The notes beneath the pieces were generated by a model. The model saw only the letters and a list, made by a program, of their open reading frames with translations. It was not told the DNA's origin and ran no database searches. Shown here piece by piece: positions 60,259 to 64,000 of a stretch of 64,000 nucleotides of DNA (the first letter of the stretch is position 1; each line of letters begins with the position of its first letter). The stretch comes from Natronorubrum tibetense GA33 (GTDB lineage Archaea > Halobacteriota > Halobacteria > Halobacteriales > Natrialbaceae): assembly GCF_000383975.1 (NCBI RefSeq), contig NZ_KB913019.1:124001-188000 (forward strand). The letters run 5' to 3'. The translations under genes were made by a program, and so were the position numbers.

Positions 60259-60774
60259 TCAGTCAGTGCCGTCGACGGCGTTTCGCACCATCTCTTCGGA
60301 CATATTCTCGACCGTCCGTGTACTCGTTTTCAGCTCTCTCATCACGAACTTCGAGGCCGTCTCGTTCACGCCGTCGATCGTGACAATTTCGTCGACGAGA
60401 TCGTTCATTTGATCCCGGTTTTGCACCCGCGAGTGGACGACGAAGTCGACGTCCCCCATCGTGTAGTACACCTGAAACACGCCGTCGATCGCGGTGAGCG
60501 ATTGTCCGATATCCTCGGCGTAGCCGCTCTCGTGGGCGACCGACACCTCCGTGATGACCACCATGTTGAGTCCCAGCGCGAGCGGGTCGATGTCCGCCGA
60601 CACGGCGGTGATGACGTTGGCGTCTTTGAGCTTGTTCAGCCTGTAGTGAACCGCAGATTTCGACAGCTCGAGCTCTTCCGCTAGCTCCGCGAGATTTACG
60701 TCGGCATCGCGTTCGACCCGTTCGAGGATCGCAACGTCCGTCTCGTCCAGGGCTGGGAATTCGTTCGTGTCCAT
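60259..60774 (-). CDS. Lrp/AsnC family transcriptional regulator, copy 2
   Basis: 171 residues, the same length as copy 1 (1774-2289) and about two thirds identical by eye. Winged helix-turn-helix (LDETDVAILERVERD, LAEELELSKSAVHYRLNKLK) and RAM effector domain (MVVITEVSVAHESGYAEDIG, VYYTMGDVDFVVHSRVQN). It lies downstream of aminotransferase copy 2 on the same strand, exactly as in the first module, and should control that aminotransferase and the divergent mmsA copy 2. Confidence 0.9.
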   Translation of the reverse strand: MDTNEFPALDETDVAILERVERDADVNLAELAEELELSKSAVHYRLNKLKDANVITAVSADIDPLALGLNMVVITEVSVAHESGYAEDIGQSLTAIDGVFQVYYTMGDVDFVVHSRVQNRDQMNDLVDEIVTIDGVNETASKFVMRELKTSTRTVENMSEEMVRNAVDGTD

Positions 60775-60885
60775 ACCAGTCAGTTCGTCGCCAGCGGGTT
60801 ACCCGTGCGATTCGCGTTCGACTGCGCTCGAGCGTCTGGCAACTGACGCCATCGGCGTCAGTCCGCACTCGAGGGACTCGAGGGC

Positions 60886-62235
60886 CTACCGATCCATCGC
60901 GGCGTCGGACACTTCGAGTGCGACGTCGAGCGCGGCGACGGCCTCGTCGACGTCGTCTTCGGTGATCGGGAGCGGCGGCGCGATGATGAGCGTGTTGATC
61001 ATGTTGCCGACGTAGACGCCTTCGTCCCACGCCGCGGCGCTTACCTTGTCGACGACGGTCGATCCCATCGAAATCTTGTCGGAGCGGTGGCCAAAGGGCA
61101 CGCGCTCGTCGGGGTCTTTCGTCAGTTCGATCCCGCGGAAGAGACCGACACCCCGCGTCTCGCCGACGCTCGGGTGGTCTTCGGCGAGTTCCTCGAGTCG
61201 ACCCTCGAGATAGGTGCCGACCTGCCGGGCGTGTGGGATCAGCTCCTGATCCTGGTAGCTCGTGACAGCGGCGAGTCCGGCGGCACAGGCAAGCGGGTGA
61301 CCCGCATAGGTGTGGCCGTGACAAAACATCTCGTCTTCGAAATGGTCGGCGATCTCGTCGGTGACGATCGTCGCGCCCAGCGGCGCGTACGCCCCGCTAA
61401 GCCCCTTCGCCATCGACATAATGTCGGGCGTCACGTCGAAGACGTCGCTGCCGAACCACTCCCCGGTGCGACCGAACCCGCTCATGACTTCGTCGCAGAT
61501 GAGCAACGCGCCGTGGTCGTGAGCGATTCTCTTGAGTCGCGGGAGGTACTCCTCCGGCGGGACCAGGATCCCGTTCGAGCCGACGACGGGTTCAACGAGC
61601 ACCGCCGCGACGGTGTCGCCCTCGAGCATCAGCATCTCGTCGATGTACTCGAGGCTCTCCATCGGTTCGAGGGTCGAACCGTAGGCGTACGGATCAGGTG
61701 CCTTGATCGTCCCCGGAACGCCAGGCTCAGCTAGGAGCCGCCGCGGGTCGCCGGTGACGCTGATCGAACCCGCAGTAGCGCCGTGGTAGGAGCGGTACCG
61801 CGAGATGATCTTCTGTTTCCCGGTGTACATGCGGGCGATCTTGATCGCGGCCTCGACGGCTTCGGTGCCGCTGGTCGAGAAGAACGTCTTCGAGAGGTTT
61901 CCCGGCGTCACCTCCGCGAGTTTTTCGCCGAGTCGCGCCCGCGGCTCGGTCGTAAAACCCGGCGCGAAGTACGCGCCCTCGTGGGCCTGTTCGGAGATCG
62001 CGTCCGCGACGGTGTCCGCGGAGTGACCGAGGTTCGAGCACATGAGCTGGCCCGAGAAATCGATGTACTCTCCGCCGTTAGCGGTGGTGAACCGAACGCC
62101 TTCGCCGCCGACGACCTCCGTCGGGGAGACCTCGCTCTGGAAGGACCAGGTCCCGAACACGTACTCCTTGTCGAGCCGTTCTATCTCCGTCGAATCGTCC
62201 GAAAGCACATCCTCCGTTGTCTGAGAATCTGACAT
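60886..62235 (-). CDS. Class III (omega) aminotransferase, copy 2
   Basis: 449 residues from ATG 62235 (MSDSQTTEDVLSDDS), chosen because it gives the same promoter spacing and the same aligned start as copy 1; eight further codons are possible. Motifs are the same as in copy 1, including [34 protein letters not shown] and the Schiff-base Lys in MSMAKGLSGAYAPLG. The central part is almost identical to copy 1, while the ends and the flanking spacer differ. It is the presumed omega-amino acid:pyruvate aminotransferase of the second module, divergent from mmsA copy 2. Confidence 0.88.
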   Translation of the reverse strand: MSDSQTTEDVLSDDSTEIERLDKEYVFGTWSFQSEVSPTEVVGGEGVRFTTANGGEYIDFSGQLMCSNLGHSADTVADAISEQAHEGAYFAPGFTTEPRARLGEKLAEVTPGNLSKTFFSTSGTEAVEAAIKIARMYTGKQKIISRYRSYHGATAGSISVTGDPRRLLAEPGVPGTIKAPDPYAYGSTLEPMESLEYIDEMLMLEGDTVAAVLVEPVVGSNGILVPPEEYLPRLKRIAHDHGALLICDEVMSGFGRTGEWFGSDVFDVTPDIMSMAKGLSGAYAPLGATIVTDEIADHFEDEMFCHGHTYAGHPLACAAGLAAVTSYQDQELIPHARQVGTYLEGRLEELAEDHPSVGETRGVGLFRGIELTKDPDERVPFGHRSDKISMGSTVVDKVSAAAWDEGVYVGNMINTLIIAPPLPITEDDVDEAVAALDVALEVSDAAMDR

Positions 62236-62411
62236 TGATACGTCCCACATCGTCGCCACGGGTGATTAATCTTTATCAAAGCTCTAGCTGAGAAGACTAT
62301 CTTCCAACTATTCCGAGCGTCGCAGAACACTGTCCAGTTGAAAGCGGTTCTAATTGAACGGAGTGGGGTGAATACCGAAGAGTTATTTCACCCGTCGTGG
62401 TATCCCTCCGC
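62236..62411. promoter_or_regulatory. Divergent promoter region between aminotransferase and mmsA, copy 2
   Basis: A 176-bp spacer. attaatcttt at 62265-62274 begins 30 nt before the aminotransferase ATG, as in copy 1. For mmsA, ccgaag (62375-62380) then ttatttca at 62383-62390 lies 21 nt before the ATG, again as in copy 1. The remaining sequence shares little with copy 1, so the two promoter elements have been kept by selection. Confidence 0.7.
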
Positions 62412-63893
62412 ATGGTCGAGTTACAATCACTCTCGGCGACGGGTGACGTACAGAACTACGTCGGCGGCACGTGGAAACGCGCGGACGGCGACGACGGACA
62501 GGATGTTATCAACCCGGCGACCGGCGAAGAGCTCGCGTTCGTCCCGTTCAGCTCCGAATCGGACGTCGACGACGCCGTCGCGTCCGGTCTCGAGGCCTTC
62601 GAGGAGTGGTCGACGACGCCCGTCGAAGCCCGCATTCAGCCGCTGTTCGAGTTGAAGCAGTTGCTCGAGGACCACCAGGAGGAACTGGCTGAGCTTCTCG
62701 TCCAGGAACACGGGAAGACGCTGCCGGAGGCGCGGGGCGAACTCCGCCGCGGCATCGAGAACGTCGAAGTTGCTTGTGGCATCCCGTCGATGATGCAGAG
62801 CGGTTCCCTCCTGAACGCCGCTCCCGGAATCGACGAGAGCGCCGTTCGCAAGCCGCTGGGCGTCTTCGCCGCAATCACCCCATTTAATTTCCCCGGCATG
62901 ATTCCGCTGTGGTTCCTGCCGTACGCCGTCGCGACCGGCAACAGCTTCATCTTGAAGCCGAGCGAACGCGATCCGTTGGTGGCCCAGCGCATGTTCGAGC
63001 TCATCGACGAGGCGGGCTTCCCCGACGGCGTCGTCCAGCTCGTCAACGGAAGCGTCGACACCGTCAACACGCTGCTCGAGCACGAGGACATCGCCGGCAT
63101 CTCCTTCGTCGGCAGCACCCCAGTCGCAAAACACGTCTACGAAACCGCAGCGGCCCACGGCAAACGGGTCCAGGCCCAGGGCGGCGCGAAGAATCACATC
63201 ATCGTCACCGAGACAGCGGACCTCGAGTTCGCCGCCCAGAAGACGGTCGCGTCGGCGTGTGCCTGCGCTGGCGAGCGGTGTCTCGCCAACGACGTCGTCG
63301 TCGTCGAGGAAGCCGTCTACGACGATTTTACCGACCTCGTCCTCGAGGAGGCCGAATCCCAGACGGTGGGGTACGGACTCGACGACAGCGTCGACATTGG
63401 CGCGCTCATTACGCCTGAACACGAGCAACACGTTCGCAACTTTATCGAGACAGGCATCAGCGAGGGTGCCGAACTGCTCCTCGACGGCCGCGACGTCACC
63501 GTCGAGGGTTACGAGGACGGCAACTTCCTGGCCCCGAGCGTCTTCGCCGGGCTAGAGACGGACATGGTGATCACCCGCGAGGAGATCTTCGGACCGGTGC
63601 TCGGACTGATGTCGGTCGCCGACATCGACGAGGCAATCGACGTCCTCAACGAGAGCCAGTTCGGGAACGCGGCGAGTCTATTCACCGGCAGCGGGCTCGA
63701 CGCCCGCAAGTTCCGCCACCGCGCCGACGTGGGGAACTTAGGCGTCAACGTCGGCACCTCCGCGCCGATGGCCTTTTTCCACTTCGGGGGCCAGCGCGAC
63801 TCGTTCTTCGGCGACCTCCACGCCCAGGGCGAGGACATGATCCACTTCTACACGGACAAGAACGTCTACATCGAACGCTGGCCGGACAACTGA
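62412..63893 (+). CDS. mmsA: Methylmalonate/malonate-semialdehyde dehydrogenase (CoA-acylating), copy 2
   Basis: 493 residues, the same length as copy 1, from ATG 62412; an upstream ATG five codons earlier (62397) is not favoured because the TATA element lies only a few bases before it. MmsA features are complete: ITPFNFPGMIPLWFLPYA, FVGSTPVAK, GGAKNH and GERCLAND with the catalytic Cys. Differences from copy 1 are scattered and mostly conservative. It should oxidise malonate or methylmalonate semialdehyde to acetyl- or propionyl-CoA. It is the outer end of the second Lrp/aminotransferase/MmsA module and is followed by a hairpin terminator. Confidence 0.9.
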   Translation: MVELQSLSATGDVQNYVGGTWKRADGDDGQDVINPATGEELAFVPFSSESDVDDAVASGLEAFEEWSTTPVEARIQPLFELKQLLEDHQEELAELLVQEHGKTLPEARGELRRGIENVEVACGIPSMMQSGSLLNAAPGIDESAVRKPLGVFAAITPFNFPGMIPLWFLPYAVATGNSFILKPSERDPLVAQRMFELIDEAGFPDGVVQLVNGSVDTVNTLLEHEDIAGISFVGSTPVAKHVYETAAAHGKRVQAQGGAKNHIIVTETADLEFAAQKTVASACACAGERCLANDVVVVEEAVYDDFTDLVLEEAESQTVGYGLDDSVDIGALITPEHEQHVRNFIETGISEGAELLLDGRDVTVEGYEDGNFLAPSVFAGLETDMVITREEIFGPVLGLMSVADIDEAIDVLNESQFGNAASLFTGSGLDARKFRHRADVGNLGVNVGTSAPMAFFHFGGQRDSFFGDLHAQGEDMIHFYTDKNVYIERWPDN

Positions 63894-63927
63894 GTCGCAC
63901 CGGCGAACATCGTTTCTGACGAAACAC

Positions 63928-63956
63928 CGACCGACGTTCGGTCGCGAACCGTTTTT
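63928..63956 (+). terminator. Hairpin and T-tract after mmsA copy 2
   Basis: cgaccga (63928-63934) and tcggtcg (63938-63944) form a hairpin with a 3-nt loop, followed within 8 nt by five T (63952-63956). It lies 35 nt after the stop codon. Confidence 0.55.
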
Positions 63957-64000
63957 GCGGCGCATTTTCGGCCGTTGCAACCGTCACGGCGGCAGCTCTC

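Noticed and set aside
1-64000. tRNA or rRNA genes
   Set aside because: No cloverleaf-type or rRNA-like sequence was noticed on either strand; a covariance-model search was not possible here.

Overview
The window is haloarchaeal chromosome or megaplasmid DNA. The evidence is high G+C, strongly acidic proteins rich in Asp and Glu, TATA-like boxes about 25-35 nt upstream of start codons with no bacterial ribosome binding sites (leaderless-type genes), Tat-exported lipoprotein receptors, Lrp/AsnC and IclR regulators, a thermosome-like chaperonin, and an RdfA/SMC-related gene pair. The gene set suggests a Natrialba/Haloterrigena/Natrinema-like organism, but the genus cannot be fixed from the sequence. 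No rRNA, tRNA or CRISPR array was seen.

Layout. (1) 1-7.5 kb: truncated GNAT gene, 3-hydroxyacyl-CoA dehydrogenase relic, ornithine cyclodeaminase-like gene, then the first copy of a module of Lrp regulator, class III aminotransferase and divergent malonate/methylmalonate-semialdehyde dehydrogenase, followed by a second aminotransferase and an SDR. (2) 7.6-17.3 kb: acid catabolism genes (acyl-CoA ligase, acyl-CoA dehydrogenase, cyclase-type hydrolase, galactonate dehydratase-like enolase-superfamily enzyme, GlcD-type FAD oxidase, BKACE beta-keto acid cleavage enzyme with a divergent hydroxyacyl-CoA dehydrogenase, UspA, and a frameshifted CaiB-type CoA-transferase). (3) 17.5-25.6 kb: TAXI-TRAP transporter, SDR, IclR regulator, CitE-like lyase, acyl-CoA dehydrogenase. 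(4) 25.7-31.4 kb: membrane-anchored DUF7260-like protein, dead IS6-type transposase, RdfA-like protein, SMC-related protein, and two gene-poor stretches with tandem repeats. (5) 31.4-42.3 kb: a spermidine/putrescine-type ABC importer split into three plus-strand pieces (two ATPases; receptor and first permease; second permease), interleaved with minus-strand DUF3830, SDR, asparaginase and chaperonin-like genes, then a NodB-fold hydrolase. (6) 43-58 kb: MaoC hydratase and CoA-transferase, hydantoin/Asp/Glu racemase, acyl-CoA dehydrogenase, two hydantoinase/oxoprolinase A-B pairs and an amidase. (7) 58.2-63.9 kb: GNAT, a third class III aminotransferase, and the second copy of the Lrp, aminotransferase and semialdehyde dehydrogenase module.

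Together the genes look like a scavenging region. The transporters would import small organic acids or amino compounds. Hydantoinases, amidase, asparaginase and racemase would open cyclic or linear amides. Aminotransferases with MmsA would take omega-amino acids such as beta-alanine to acyl-CoA, and the CoA ligase, dehydrogenases, hydratase and lyases would feed acyl-CoA units to central metabolism. This is inferred from families and neighbours; no substrate is proven.

The most unusual observations are: the duplicated module bracketing the window; an ABC importer whose two ATPases show the paired degenerate/consensus site pattern known mainly from heterodimeric exporters; a divergent chaperonin gene inside that importer locus; four copies of a 20-bp TTACA-N10-TGTAA palindrome in two distant gaps; and the DUF7260/RdfA/SMC-like set split by an IS relic.
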